Positions 45,701 to 58,651 are shown, numbered from the stretch's first letter. The stretch: 64,000 bases of DNA from Apostichopus japonicus (GCF_037975245.1 NC_092578.1:12072321-12136320); one strand, 5' to 3'. The notes: generated by a model from the letters alone, not told the origin. Made by a program: numbers and translations.

Positions 45701-47640
45701 ATAAGAGTTTATCTTGTTATCTAAACAATTTACTGAAAAATGTCAACTTATGGGGCAAAGTTTTTCTTATGTTGATGGCACTTTTAAGCTTCCGTAGATT
45801 AGCATTGAGCGTTTTAATTGTATACCATAGAGACAATGTATATCCTGAACTTACTTGAAGCTAGCGAACAGGGTCAACCCACCCAATAGCAAAATTAATA
45901 CATAAATTAACCGAATTGAAGCTGGCGAACGTTGTACAGTAGTTCTATTAGGCATTTTTTTTTAGAGTATTCAAAATCATACGAAGTTTTGCATGGTGGA
46001 GTATAAGGATCGCGAGATACAATTTCTCAATGTGACAAGGAAAACGTGGTAAATATGACTGATTAAAGGTCAATTTTGACCGAAAATTTTACGTCACACA
46101 CAAATTACAAAAATATGTGGAAATTAGAGTGCGACAGTCGGAAAAATTAGAGTGCGAGAGTCACATATATCATTTGAATAATAAGATGTTCCTCTTTTCA
46201 AAGACGACAAAAAATATTTCAAAAAATTGCCTTAGGTAACAATCCTGGGGTCAGTGTCCTTAAAACGAAGGTTACAAAGACAAAGGAATAACATAACAGA
46301 AAATTAGGCAGTCACTTCCTTTACATCATCAATGTGAGTAATTAGCTAATTGTTCATTCATATAAACAAAACTAGAATTGAGAAAAGACTTGTAAAATGG
46401 TCAATCTATGATGGATTTTGATGGGTATGCAAATATTTTTCATGATTTCTAATGCCTATTACAGTGATTAGGACAATTTTGTTCATAGGTGTCCATAGAC
46501 CTTTAGAAAACTGGCGGTAAAAGTATGTTGCCGTTCCAACAATTGCTAGTGGATGCAGACAATAGATACAATAGTTGAAATATAATTTAAAGCAGTTAAA
46601 TATAAAATTAAGTTTGATATATTTTATTTCAAAAAAATACGATATGAATCCAGGTTGTATTTCTATATCACTATTTATTTTGAGAAATGACCTTATATAG
46701 TCTTATCCACTGACCATTAGGTTAGTTCTTCATATGCAACACAAAACTCAGCATAATACTTAATACATAATACATTTAAGGTCTCAAATGACATATTCAC
46801 AATATGTTTACAAGGACAACTGGTATTGACTGTCGTCATAGGATGTTCTGCTGTCTAAATGAAGTTAAAGGAAAGTGTTTTGGTTGAGTTATTAGAATTT
46901 ATAACCAGAAAACGAAAATGTTTAGTGGTTCCGAACTTGGTTCAAACTTGACAAAGTCCATTTCGTGACAACGTATAAAAACACACATGCATGAATATTA
47001 ATGAGGTCAAATTTTATGATCCCCTAACCATCTACTGACTGTATCTATAGACTGCACTTACATTGTGTTATCCAAATACATATGTAGAAAGCTTATTGGA
47101 CATACTATTTCAGAGATATCTGAAGGTGGAAATTCATTCGTTAAGCCTTGCCCATTCATTTATATTTTCATTAATTTTCAGGATGGGAACTAAACAACAA
47201 TCTACTCATCACAGGGCATCTACCTACTAAGTATGACATTGATTCAATCTGTGGTTGTTGAGATATTGTGGTTACAAGCTGTTTTAGAAGATTTCACGTT
47301 GAGCTCCGTGAACATCTACTTACTATGTAGTTACATCAATTACCCAGTATGACCTAAGTGGGACATTCGGTTGAAGAATTAAACGTTAATCCCAGCCCAC
47401 TCATTAATATGCAAGATAGACCTACCAAGTACATACAGCCAGTTGGGACAGTTTTCTAACCCTAATACCTCTCTAAACTGTCCTACCATGTCACACTTCA
47501 AAGCACTCGTACTGACAGTATGAACAGTTCCTAACCTTTATCTGATAGAAAGGAGATATTCATACTGCTCATACTGACAATACAAGTGCTCTCAAGCGGG
47601 ACATGACAGTATACAAAAAACATATCCCAACTGGGTGCCA
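45701..47640. other. No gene recognised
   Basis: AT-rich, with no convincing exon, terminus or array. Confidence 0.4.
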
Positions 47641-47755
47641 AGTATGACATCAATCACATATTCTTGAGATACCGTGTTTACATGCTAGGGCATGACATGC
47701 CAACTTGACTGCATAGGTTCTGATGGATGCCAAAGCATCGGAACCAAAAACAATG
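47640..47755. repeat. Dispersed repeat tail with terminal hairpin
   Basis: 'gataccgtgtttacatgctag', then 'gactgcataggttctgatg' and 'catcggaaccaaaaa'. The hairpin at 47716-47745 corresponds to 33868-33893. Confidence 0.55.
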
Positions 47756-47888
47756 GATTAAATATAAAAGATATAAACCCTGGGCTTTTGTTATGACCTC
47801 ATAGTACAGACTGATATTCTTACACCCGCTGTGAAATAACTAGTCAAAACTTCTTTTCCCCGAATTTCCAGGAATTTTCTAATTATTT

Positions 47889-48128
47889 TTGAAACCTACT
47901 GTGTTGGCGGCCATTATGTATCGAGGGCGCTTCAAAATGACATCAGCGAGCCACATTCCCCTCTCTGCATATGACTTGTACACTTGCTTTCGGAGATCGT
48001 TCGGAAATTGGTGCAAAATGCCGGAGTGCCAATCAATTGGATGGGTGAAAAGAAGAGGGGAAGAAGGAGCATTGAAAGGAAAACAGAATTATGTTATTCC
48101 TGACGGGAAAAGGTTTCCAGAGAAATGA
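47889..48128 (+). CDS. Unidentified open frame
   Basis: A 79-codon frame, relatively GC-rich for the area, that includes 'FGNWCKMPECQSIGWVKRRG'. No family recognised and no splice support. The opposite strand has stops. It could be an exon or chance. Confidence 0.2.
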   Translation: MKPTVLAAIMYRGRFKMTSASHIPLSAYDLYTCFRRSFGNWCKMPECQSIGWVKRRGEEGALKGKQNYVIPDGKRFPEK

Positions 48129-48173
48129 GAACGTACAAAAGCACAAGGCTGCCCCTCCGTCGCAGAACTGTTA

Positions 48174-48371
48174 CTAGTGTTGACAGTATACTAGCATCAT
48201 AACTGTAACTGCCAATGTAGGCCACATATATGCGATTTGTTTAGCAAGCTCTAGGTCTCGTTGTCTCAGTTCCTCCACTGTGTATTCAGGCTCGATTTGT
48301 CCAAAAGCATCCATGTTCTCTTTTTTTCCAAAATTCCCGAGCCCCGATTTGACTTCATATTTAGTTGTCAT
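48174..48371 (-). CDS. Unidentified coding-like open frame
   Basis: The N-terminal half is coding-like ('MTTKYEVKSGLGNFGKKENM', then 'EYTVEELRQRDLELAKQ'). It becomes hydrophobic toward the stop at 48174, so a splice donor may lie inside it. Not recognised. Confidence 0.25.
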   Translation of the reverse strand: MTTKYEVKSGLGNFGKKENMDAFGQIEPEYTVEELRQRDLELAKQIAYMWPTLAVTVMMLVYCQH

Positions 48372-48572
48372 TTAGTTGTTGTGAACGGCGCATTGGAAAT
48401 GCTTTAGTTGTTGGGCCACACCTTAATTTCTTTGTTCAGGTTTTCCAAATTTTGATTACAATTTTCTAGTCAGTCCTCAGTTTTGCCTTGCCTATAATTT
48501 AGATATAACATCATTTAGCATGAACATGAAAGGGATACTGAATCTCCAGCTCAAAACAACTATATTTTGCAG

Positions 48573-48822
48573 TAAATGCCCCCAAAAAATCCTGATGTTC
48601 TGTTTTGATGAATTAAATATTCCTAATAATACATACTTTCCTCCTCCGAGGAACAAGCCAGGATTGAAGATAATGACAGTACAACTTAATTTTGACCAGA
48701 AAGCCAGTTGGCTTTGTGACTCCTTGCTCAAAATTTCAAATAACTATCTGACAAATATAGAGCAAGTTGTTAAATTTGTCCAAGAACTAATTAAGAACCA
48801 ACAAAGATCAGAGTATTTCTAG
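48573..48822 (+). CDS. Probable terminal exon of an unidentified gene
   Basis: An acceptor ('aactatattttgcag') precedes 83 uninterrupted codons ending at TAG (48820-48822) in strongly AT-rich DNA. The translation includes 'FDELNIPNNTYFPPPRNKPG', 'VQLNFDQKASWLCDSLLKIS' and an amphipathic end 'IEQVVKFVQELIKNQQRSEY'. The frame is open upstream to an ATG at 48520. The opposite strand is also open for part of it, but codon use favours plus. Preceding exons were not found. It would be convergent with MOB4. Confidence 0.4.
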
Positions 48823-48899
48823 CTCTTATTTGTAGCCTCCTTTGTGGGCATCAACCATTTCTCTCACTGGTAAGGATTTTGCAATATAGAATTTTTATT

Positions 48900-49200
48900 C
48901 CAAAATGTTTCAATATCTAGAAAACAGTCTTCCTAATGAAATATAGACTCATAGATGTATGAATGATAGGGCATGTTCTATTAATACCAATTTTGAGCTA
49001 GCAAATCAGTTCTGCTTCTATCCCGTTAATAATTGTTGTAAAAGAACAATTATTATCAATATCCAGAAATAACAGTCTTCCTATGTGAAATATAAACACA
49101 TTGATGTATGAATGAAAGGACATTTTCTTTTTACCAAGTTTGCAAGCAAGCAAATCAGCTCTGCCACCAACCATCCCTTTAATAATTGTTATTGTTGAAT
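48900..49200. repeat. Tandem duplication, about 148-bp unit
   Basis: Two units share 'aacagtcttcctaatgaaat', 'gatgtatgaatga' and 'ttaataattgtt'. Confidence 0.7.
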
Positions 49201-49499
49201 GAGAGTTAGGTGATATTGCTTATACACTTTGAAATATATTCACAACCTACTGCCAAAGCAAAAGTCATCTAGTATAATTAACAGTGGAAATGGCCAATTC
49301 TGAGATCATTTGAGATAATCTGTTGACCCACTTGAGCCAATTTTTGCACCATTTGAAATAACTTGTTGACCCTTTGAAGCCCAAAGGGTGAAAACTGACT
49401 TTGAAGCAGATTTCATTTCCTGGATGACTGTTTGTTTTGTGAAAGATTAAGCTATGTTCACCAAAAGAAAATCATAGCATTGAGAATTCACAGATTAAT

Positions 49500-49870
49500 T
49501 GTAGTTTAATTTTGGAGTTACCATGTTTAAAAGGTTTTCAGACTTTGGCACCTATGACCTCAATTGACCTTTGACATCTGCCAATTTCAATATGGTTTTT
49601 GCACTCACCAAGCTAGATGTACATATGATGTTCAAGAAAGATGTACTTCCTGAGTTTTGACTAGAATGTTGACATTTGACCGCCACCAATTTCAATAGTG
49701 TTCTTGTACTCACCAAGCTGGATCTGCATACCATGTATGACAGTTCAAAAAGATGTACATTTTTCAGTTATCCTGTTCACAAAGTTTTCATACTTTGACC
49801 TCTGTTGACCCCAAATGACTATTGAACTTTACAGAAAATAATAGGTTCTTGTACTCAATAAAACGGATCC
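49500..49870. repeat. Dispersed TGACCT-type repeat, three units
   Basis: Units of about 125 bp with 'tttgacctctgttgacccca', 'atttcaata' and 'cttgtactcaccaagctgg'. They lie in the likely 3' flank of MOB4. Confidence 0.75.
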
Positions 49871-50092
49871 ACATACTATGTATAAAGTTATTCAACCATG
49901 AACTTTTAGATTCACTTGAATACTGACAACGTTCTACATTTTCAAAATTTGTAAAGACAATGCTATACCTATGCTATATCTAGGATACAATTAATAATGA
50001 AAAATAATTTTAAAAAAACACAAAGTTATGGACAAGTGCAAACTTTCACATCAGTATTAAATAGGAGCAGAAATAGAAATAAGAAGTTGTTA

Positions 50093-50218
50093 TCAGGCTT
50101 CACTCTCATTAGGATCTGGTGGTACCTCTTCCAGAATTGGCACAATCAGGTTATCCTTAGCCATCAGCTTGTACTTGGTAACAAATGTTGTAAACCTCTT
50201 GCATAAGTGAGTTGCATT
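50093..50218 (-). CDS. MOB4: MOB4 (phocein), terminal coding exon
   Basis: On the minus strand the acceptor 'ttgttttttacag' is followed by 41 codons and a TGA stop (50095-50093). The translation starts '[20 protein letters not shown]' and continues '[11 protein letters not shown]' to a Glu-Ser-Glu-Ala end. This is the MOB4 C-terminus: '[20 protein letters not shown]' and the final ESEA match vertebrate phocein as I know it. The phase-0 junction joins exactly to the exon at 58460. MOB4 is a MOB-fold adaptor of the STRIPAK phosphatase-kinase complex and acts in the cytoplasm and at membranes. No AATAAA signal is obvious downstream. Confidence 0.95.
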   Translation of the reverse strand, partial: NATHLCKRFTTFVTKYKLMAKDNLIVPILEEVPPDPNESEA

Positions 50219-50961
50219 CTGTAAAAAACAAAAGGGACAAATAGAAGGAAAGAATGTCAAGACTTTGGGGCTTTAGTGAAGTATGTAACCAGGAAACCAG
50301 ACGGTATGTATGAATAGTGATTTTGTGGCTCTTACATCAACATTAAGGCTTTTGAACACTGCAGATTAGCAAGTGGACCAACAAGGATGATTTCACCAAA
50401 TACATGTTGTGTCCTCACATTTATATGGTAAATAGATATCAGTTCCAACAATATAAAAGATATCATTCTGTGTATGCCTAGTTATGCATCATGCTCACTG
50501 ATTTATCACGTAAGAAAAGCTTCAAATATTAACCTTTGTTGACCCCAAGTGACATCAGAGCCCCCCCCCCTCCACACCAAAAAAATAAGGGTACTTTTGC
50601 TCAATGTAATTCATAAACATTCTGTGTATGCTACTGTTACCTTTTCAACTACCTCTTTGAAACAAGTGCAAAAGAATATCATCTCACACTAAATATTTAG
50701 CAACCACTTGGTAAGTATTTTCCAACTTGTCCCTGAAATATTGCACTAAGTTTTCATAGTGGACTTCTGAAGTTTCCTGGTGACCTCCAATGAACTTGTA
50801 CATTCACTGTTCACAAATAGCTCCCAGAATGAGAGCTACCCACCTATAAGATATGACATGAATGGTGTCCTTTTGGTATCTAGTGAGTAGAAGTTTGGTG
50901 TCTGTCTTGAACATGCAAGGGGGTTTTACATTCATAATGAGGACCCTATTGTTCCATGTAC

Positions 50962-51001
50962 CAGGGAGCTGCTACTCTAAAGTTAGAGTAGCAGCTCCCT
51001 G
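50962..51001. repeat. 40-bp palindrome flanked by a 7-bp direct repeat
   Basis: CAGGGAGCTGCTACTCTAA pairs with its complement, ending ..CAGCTCCCTG. CATGTAC flanks both sides (50955-50961 and 51002-51008). Confidence 0.9.
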
Positions 51002-51070
51002 CATGTACCATAACCTTAACTAAACCCCAAAACAATAGAATTCTTCCAATGGTGTGGTGACTCCTTTCAA

Positions 51071-52010
51071 AAATCTTGCAAGTTGGTTGAAGTTTCTTCC
51101 AAGATCACAAGCTTAAACCAGATGATAGATACTGTACTGTAGCAAAAAACAATATCAGTGACTGAATGTTACAAGTTAAGCATAGAAGTATCTATGCCAT
51201 TGTATGAGAAAACAAGGACACTGAGGGTATACAGCACTTGGTACAAATCAGGATAACTCGATTTAACTCTTGATATAACTCTTAAAGTTCTTAGAACTGA
51301 AAATCTTGCAAGTTGGTTGAAGTTTCTTCCAAGATCACAAGCTTACACCAGATGATAGATACTGTACTGTAGCAAAAAGCAATATCAGTGACTGAATGTT
51401 ACAAGTTAAGCATAGAAGTATCTATGCCATTGTATGAGAAAACAAGGACACTGAGGGTATACAGTGGTACAAATCAGGATAACTCGATATAACTCTTGAT
51501 ATAACTCTTAAAGTTCTTAGAACTGAAAATCTTGCAAGTTGGTTGAAGTTTCTTCCAAGATCACAAGCTTAAACCAGATGATAGATACTGTACTGTAGCA
51601 AAAAGCAATATCAGTGACTGAATGTTACAAGTTAAGCATAGAAGTATCTATGCCATTGTATAAGAAAACAAGGACACTGAGGGTATACAGCACTTGGTAC
51701 AAATCAGGATAACTCGATTTAACTCTTGATATAACTCTTAAAGTTCTTAGAACTGAAAATCTTGCAAGTTGGTTGAAGTTTCTTCCAAGATCACAAGCTT
51801 AAACCAGATGGTAGATACTGTACTGTAGCAAAAAGCAATATCAGTGACTGAATGTTACAAGTTAAGCATAGAAGTATCTATGCCATTGTATAAGAAAACA
51901 AGGACACTGAAGGTATACAGTGGTACAAATCAGGATAACTCGATATAACTCTTGATATAACTCTTGATATAACTCTTGATATTACTCTTGATATAACTCT
52001 TGATCTGCAA
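51071..52010. repeat. Higher-order tandem array, 230/226-bp units (A-B-A-B)
   Basis: Units anchored on 'cttgcaagttggttgaagtt' start at 51075, 51305, 51531 and 51761. Units 1 and 3 carry 'cagcacttggtac' and 'gatttaactc'. Units 2 and 4 carry 'cagtggtac' and 'gatataactc'. So the true repeat is a 456-bp dimer. It ends in a 12-bp array 'ataactcttgat' (51945-52005). Confidence 0.93.
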
Positions 52011-52243
52011 GAAGGTAAAGTTGCGTAAACACGCTCTATGATGTGTATTACTGTGACAAATATTCAACCCTTTCATAATAGTGTAAGAAATTTAAGATAG
52101 TGAACTTGAAGGTGACCTGTATTTATGGTTTAATTACCCATTTAGTGAAGGTCACTTTAACATTCAAAATGAGCATTAAATAGTAAGGTATGCGGACTAT
52201 AGCTACTAGATTGCTTCCAATGACAAACAATCTGTACTTTAAC

Positions 52244-52277
52244 CAGGGAGCTACTACTCTAGAGTGGCAGCTCCCTG
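52244..52277. repeat. 34-bp palindrome flanked by a 7-bp direct repeat
   Basis: CAGGGAGCTACTACTCT...GGCAGCTCCCTG, imperfect in the centre, flanked by CTTTAAC (52237-52243 and 52278-52284). Same ends as the 50962 palindrome. Confidence 0.85.
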
Positions 52278-53807
52278 CTTTAACACAAAATGACCAACAC
52301 TCTCAAATTTCATTCCTCCATAGTAAACAATAGCAAACAAATCCGAAAAGTTGTGATGTTAATAGCATGATTTAAAGTCTAAAAATATCAAAGCACTTGC
52401 TGTCACATGTGATTACCACCTCTTGCTCTTCTTATCCTCTCTTGGGGAATAAAGAGTGGATCATTACTTTCAGACACAGTAATCTGAGTCAATGGAAGTG
52501 ATTAGACCGTCTTCAAACCCATAATGAGAGCCATTTTGATTATTCCTGCGCCCCATAAATCATACTCAAGTGGGACTTGAAAGGCCAACTCACTAGAAAA
52601 GTGAAGTAGGAGACATCTTGTTAACAGAAATGACTGGAACTTGAAATAAAACATTATTAGAGATGGTGATGAGTTGTCAGTTCTTCTTATTTGATGGATT
52701 GTTTAAATCTCTTCCGGAAGGAACTATAACATTCCATCTGTCTGTTCCTTTTGATTGAGACCATGAAATTTAATCATTTCCTACCAAACCTCTCAAATAC
52801 AAATGAGGACAAACAGAGGCTTAACTGCTTCATTTTGACCTAACATAATATCCAGCCTACAGTAATTGAGGTAATACTACTGTCACATGCTACCAATTTT
52901 ACAAGTACATTATTGAAAACAAATATTCGCGGAGGGTGAAACCCATATCAGACTGTTTGGTGATATAAAGTATCTGTTGTTAAAGTTAGGCTTATAATGG
53001 AAGAAGCGATATCCTGATCAAACATTTTTGGAGTATGAAAGATTGAATGTCTGGAAAAGAGGTATACTAGATGAATTGGCTACGAAGATATGAAGATATT
53101 TAAGCGTTTAGAAGTCTAAAAGAAAAGATATATAATTATGGTCGGGGGTTTTCCAGATTCGACTATAAAATAGTTCTTAGTTAAAGATCTTTTTTCTTAG
53201 GGTTACAGGTATATTACTGTAGAGGAGGAGGGGGGGGGGGTAGATTGCAGGAGGATATGGGCATTAAACATATAAAAGTTTATGAATGAGCAATGAGGCG
53301 AATATGCAGATTAATCTAGTGGTAGCGCAGGGGAGTGGGGAGGAGGGGCGGATTATTATGCGGATATCAAACAATTTTTTTTTTTGCACACCTATAATTT
53401 GCATGATGAAGAGATCAATATTACAAAAACAGTCAACTACTTGAAGAGACCTCATCTTTTCTGATCCTTGGACAAAGTGAACTAATGTGTCTGATTCACA
53501 CACAAGTGGTGATTAGTCACAGAACAGAATCTTCCAATGTATGAGTGATGGCTCAAAAATGCAATCTTCTTCAGTAACCAGATTAGAAGTGAAAGGAGGG
53601 CATACAGTATCTCTAACACTGTTAAACAGGCACTCACACAGTACTGTAAATATTTCTGTATGTGATCTTCATGAACGTAGATGCAAATAGGAACTAAATC
53701 TATGTAAAATTAAGAGATGGGGCTAACTACATAAACTGCATTGAGTATGACACTCTGATAACATCCAAGAAACATATGACAGCAGTTCTGAGTCACCAGC
53801 CCTCAGA

Positions 53808-54942
53808 TGACTAAGCCCAGAGATACTGCCACTACCATGACTAGGCCCAGTGACACTGCCACTACCATGACTTAGCCCAGTGATACTGCCACTACCATGA
53901 CTAGGCCCAGTGACACTGCCACTACCATGCCTAAGCCCAGTGATACTGCCACTACCATGACTAAGCCCAGTGACACTGCCACTACCATGACTAGGCCCAG
54001 TGACACTGCCACTACCATGACTAAGCCCAGTGACACTGCCACTACCATGACTAGGCCCAGTGACACTGCCACTACCATGACTTAGCCCAGTGATACTGCC
54101 ACTACCATGACTAAGCCCAGTGATACTGCCACTACCATGACTAAGCCCAGTGACACTGCCACTACCATGACTAAGCCCAGTGACACTGCCACTACCATGA
54201 CTAAGCCCAGTGACACTGCCACTACCATGACTAAGCCCAGTGACACTGCCACTACCATGACTAGGCCCAGTGACACTGCCACTACCATGACTAAGCCCAG
54301 TGACACTGCCACTACCATGACTAGGCCCAGTGACACTGCCACTACCATGACTTAGCCCAGTGATACTGCCACTACCATGACTAAGCCCAGTGATACTGCC
54401 ACTACCATGACTAAGCCCAGTGACACTGCCACTACCATGACTAAGCCCAGTGACACTGCCACTACCATGACTAAGCCCAGTGACACTGCCACTACCATGA
54501 TTAAGCCCAGTGACACTGCCACTACCGACTAATCCCAGTGACACTGCCACTACCATGACTAAGCCCAGTGACACTGCCACTACCATGACTAAGCCCAGTG
54601 ACACTGCCACTACCATGACTAAGTCCAGTGACACTGCCACTTCCATGAATAAGCCCAGTGACACTGTCACTACCATGACTAAGCCCAGTGATACTGCCTC
54701 TACCATGACTAAGCCCAGTGATACTGCCACTACCATGACTAAGCCCAGTGATACTGCCTCTACCATGACTAAGCCCAGTGATACTGCCACTACCATGACT
54801 AAGCCCAGTGATACTGCCACTACCACGACTAAGCCCAGTGATACTGCCTACTGCCACTACCACGACTAAGCCCTATGACACTGCCACTACCAATACTAAG
54901 CCCAGTGATACTGCCACTACCTCGACTAAGCCCAGTGACACT
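53808..54942. repeat. 30-bp minisatellite, about 37 copies
   Basis: Unit 'ctaagcccagtgacactgcc' + 'actaccatga'. Because 30 is divisible by three and few units contain stops, long frames stay open on both strands, including one of 367 codons (53723-54826, minus). These are artefacts: the frame has no start context and the repeat sits inside the MOB4 intron. Variants (cttag, ctagg, gatac) recur with a 270-bp (nine-unit) higher-order period, for example at 54081 and 54351. Each unit contains the inverted repeat CAGTG-A-CACTG. Confidence 0.97.
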
Positions 54943-55039
54943 TACCTGTTGCTTCATAACCTTACTGATACATAATCGCATCAGACTGTCACATCCATTT
55001 ACTTTCATTTAGGTCTCTAGAGATCAAAATCCCAATCAT

Positions 55040-55665
55040 TGACATACAGTACTTTAACATGTCTGCATTTAAGTTTGCATCACTCAATGTGATTCCCATG
55101 GTGAAGTCTGTTATTAGGTTTATAGCATCATTCAATTCATTTAACTTCCAACTGTGAGGTTAATATTTAAGTTAGCATTAATTAATGTGATTCCCCATTC
55201 TGAGGTTTGTATTTAAGTTAGCATCAATCAATGTGACTTCCCATTGTGAGGCTAATATTTAAGTTAGCATCAATCAATGTGATTCCCATGGTGAATTCTG
55301 TATTTAAGTTAGCATCAATCAATGTGATTCCCAAGGTGAAGTCTGTTATTAGGTTTATAGCATCATTCAATTCATTTAACTTCCAACTGTGAGGTTAATA
55401 TTTAAGTTAGCATTAATTAATGTGATTCCCCATTCTGAGGTTTGTATTTAAGTCAGCATCAATCAATGTGACTTCCCATTGTGAGGCTAATATTTAAGTT
55501 AGCATCAATCAATGTGATTCCCATGGTGAATTCTGTATTTAAGTTAGCATCAATCAATGTGATTCCCAAGGTGAAGTCTGTTATTAGGTTTATAGCATCA
55601 TTCAATTCATTTAACTTCCAATTGTGAGGTTTATATTTAAGTTAGCATCTACCATAATAATTTTA
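55040..55665. repeat. 235-bp higher-order tandem repeat of about 58-bp subunits
   Basis: The marker 'gtgaagtctgttattaggtt' recurs at 55101, 55336 and 55571. Subunits share 'atttaagttagcatcaatca' and 'atgtgattccca'. Confidence 0.93.
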
Positions 55666-58459
55666 TTGTCATCTTCACAGCAACATATCCTGATGCCCTG
55701 TTGGCTAAATTTAGGTGGTTTTATTTGTTTCTAAGTTCAAATGCCAAAAGCTTATACACATCAATAAAATGAATGAAGTAAATTCTTCATTTACTTTGCA
55801 TGAAAATAAGACTAGAAACAGAAGCCTCTATTATCAACCCTTTTTTGCAAGCCTCTCTATGAAGGAAACTCTATACTTCCTTTCCATAACTAAAGAAAGA
55901 AGGTATTGTAAAGACTTTTCCATAAAGGTTGTGATTAAAATTTTAATGGGGTGTGAAATTACTCATCGCTATGGCCTAGTACAAGGTTGTTCCAATCTGT
56001 GTCTTATACTGGCTTTTTCATTAATTTGATCCTGTAAGGGATGCATCATTCATGGACAGAAAACTTTTCTGAGGAAAATGGGATTTCATGCATGGCTGCT
56101 TGCTATAACTATTTAGAAATTAAAAATGAGTAACACCTACTGTACTGTAAGCATCTTTGGTCGTCTAAACTGATGTAAGTGAAATGTTGTAGGAAATTTA
56201 CTGAACATCTTTAACATCTCAAAAAACACATTATTAGTGTTCAGAGACATTCAAAATGAATATAAAACTTGTAATTACAGGGCCCTGAGACTTGTGACTC
56301 ACTGGCTTATACTATGACGGTCACTAGAGTGAAAATATATGGTACACAGAGCAGTCTCAGAAAAACTCCAGCAGTCACAGAAAAATATTTATTCAGCAGC
56401 TTTAATTTTCAGGTTGAGGTTTCCCAGTTTTTGTGTTTTCTTTATAATATGTAACTCACTTATTGACAGAGGCCTGTAATGATATGTTAAAGGGACTTGC
56501 AGAAATGAAATTCTAGGGAAAACCTTAGCAGATAATGAAACATTCCAAATATATCAGGTTTCAAGAAAAAAAAAACAATATCATCATAGGGAAGGTAAAG
56601 CTTTGAAGAACAGAATACTCTGTCATAACATCACAGCGTATTCAGACTTCACAGGGAGAGTAGAAGAGTTGGAAAAACAAATACATCTATACTTGAGAAT
56701 GCATATACATGAGAATATACAAGAGAGAATAATGATCTACTGTACAACCAGTAGTGTATGGTGGGAAAGAGTGGGAAACTAGCCTAAGCAGTTTGGAAGG
56801 ACTATATGAATTTTAATGGTGCGATAACCAATCCCCAAAACAGTCCCCAAGACCCCTCCCTAAGCAAAAACGATACTTATTGGGCTGGGCACGATTGGTA
56901 AAACTTCTTTTAGTATCCAATGGATGAAAAAAACTAGAATCATTGGTCACCGTTCTGAACGAATTACGTAGAAATTAATCCAGAAGAAAAAATGTACTAT
57001 GCTGGCACTTTGGATGGTAGAATGAGAAGGGAGGGCATTGACCGGAGGTTACCAGTTCATTCTAGGCACGGTAGAATGAGAGTGCTAAGGTTGTGAGGAG
57101 ACAGGTAAGCGAGGAGCAGAGTCAATACCATGTTTAAAAGCCACAATAAAATGCACAATTACAAATGATTCACAAGTCTTGCTAGTATGTCTGCCAGCCT
57201 TCAAGCAATAGGACCGTCAACAATGATCTTGAAAATACCACATGTGTGTAGTTGCTACAATAGAGCTATATCACAGACAAGTGGCAGCTGTACCTCTCTT
57301 AGATTATCTAATCTTAGATTATCTAATAAGAGGCTAAAGTCAATCTGATCCCAAAGTAAACAGATCATTTTATAATCTAGCTTTCTATACTGTTTAATTG
57401 CTTAGGCCAAGTTCAATCATTTCAGTAACAATAACATGATGATCATAATTATAATTACTGGCGAAGGCAGCAATGTTTGCTTTATTCAGTCTGGATTCTT
57501 GCTACATATTTTTGTGACAAAACTGTTAAAGGTTAATGAAATTGGTTAAGGGCATTTTTTGCCACATGGAATTGAATTAATTATTTCTCTGTCAAAATTC
57601 TCTACCGTTTCTGTGCATCATTTATATCATTAACAAAAGCTGAACGGGCCTTACACTTCCCACCAATACCAGTCAATGCTTGGCTATCCACAACAACTTG
57701 GAGTTGAATGGAGTCACATCAAGTGATTAAATTCCAATGAACTATGCAGACCTGGGGATTTCCCTGTAGTAGCCCGAGAGGCAAACATTTAGGTGCTTGT
57801 ACTTTGCTGGTTAAGTAAACTAAATATGTAAGGTAAATGCACTTCGACAAGAATGTAAAAAAGACGTGCTACTGACTTATCCATGATTGCTTACATGTTT
57901 TAAACCAATCTATTTATCCTGCGGCAACATATTCTAAGTATAAAATATCCTGATCCATAAAAAGGACTGCAAAGTTTTCAATAAATCTTTTCATACAAAT
58001 ATTGTGTTTTGATGATCCTTTCACAAACTCAATCACTTGTTTTTCTCAGCAGACTGGAGGATTAACTTAACAATTTCATCTGGTAGTCTTCTGTGTGAAG
58101 CAACAACTTTCAGATTACAATCTTCTTTGTGTCTTTTAAAGGAAGACTTCAGGCAGAATCTTGTTTAAATGTCACAGTCCATAAAATAAACAATGAATGT
58201 ATGTCAGTTCTGAAATACTGCTGAAAGTCAAAACCTATCATGATATTGATGTTTATCCATTGTTACATAAATTCTAATAATTCCACAAAAGAATGTTCTC
58301 TTATCTCAATTTTTGCAACAGCCTGACCATGGACTACACCCAACAACCAAGTTTGAAATAGAATTCAAAGAAATGATTTGAGGCCAAAAAGATCATAGGT
58401 TATTCAATTGATTTTTGCATTCCTCTACATTGCTCATGCTAAATCTACTGGGTACTAAC

Positions 58460-58651
58460 CTCATGTTCATCAAAAAGAGCTCTATGATGAAAGTATGCGT
58501 GAGAAAATATCCGGTAAATTCTGCGGCAGACAGAACCTAATTTAGCAACAGAAGATTCCTTGATACTAACTCGGCTGGGAAAGTATTTATTACTGTTAAG
58601 TAGACAAGCGGCCCCATCCAATGTATGCCTGGTGTAATCAATGGCCGGACA
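58460..58651 (-). CDS. MOB4: MOB4 (phocein), core MOB-domain exon
   Basis: A 64-codon phase-0 exon on the minus strand. The acceptor is 'tattttttttttgcag' just above 58651 and the donor is GAG|GTTAGT. It begins '[20 protein letters not shown]' and continues '[20 protein letters not shown]'. It ends '[20 protein letters not shown]' + DEHE. It is almost identical to vertebrate phocein. The H-x4-H in 'SHAYFHH' supplies the two histidine zinc ligands of the MOB fold; the cysteine pair is in the preceding exon. Only ALFDEH differs notably from the usual QIFDEY. Confidence 0.97.

Larger units (their letters stand above)
50219..58459 (-). other. MOB4: MOB4 last intron, 8.2 kb, satellite-rich
   Basis: Bounded by donor GAG|GTTAGT (58459) and acceptor TTTTTTACAG (50219). 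It contains two micro-palindromes, the 230-bp array, the 30-bp minisatellite and the 235-bp array. The stretch 55665-58459 shows nothing further except a short frame at 55715-56029 without motifs. Confidence 0.85.

Noticed and set aside
53723-54826. 367-codon open frame on the minus strand
   Set aside because: It lies entirely in the 30-bp minisatellite inside a MOB4 intron. Other frames on both strands are open as well, as expected for a repeat length divisible by three.
53808-54942. CRISPR-like array
   Set aside because: The regular repeats have no unique spacers, and the locus is in a eukaryotic intron.
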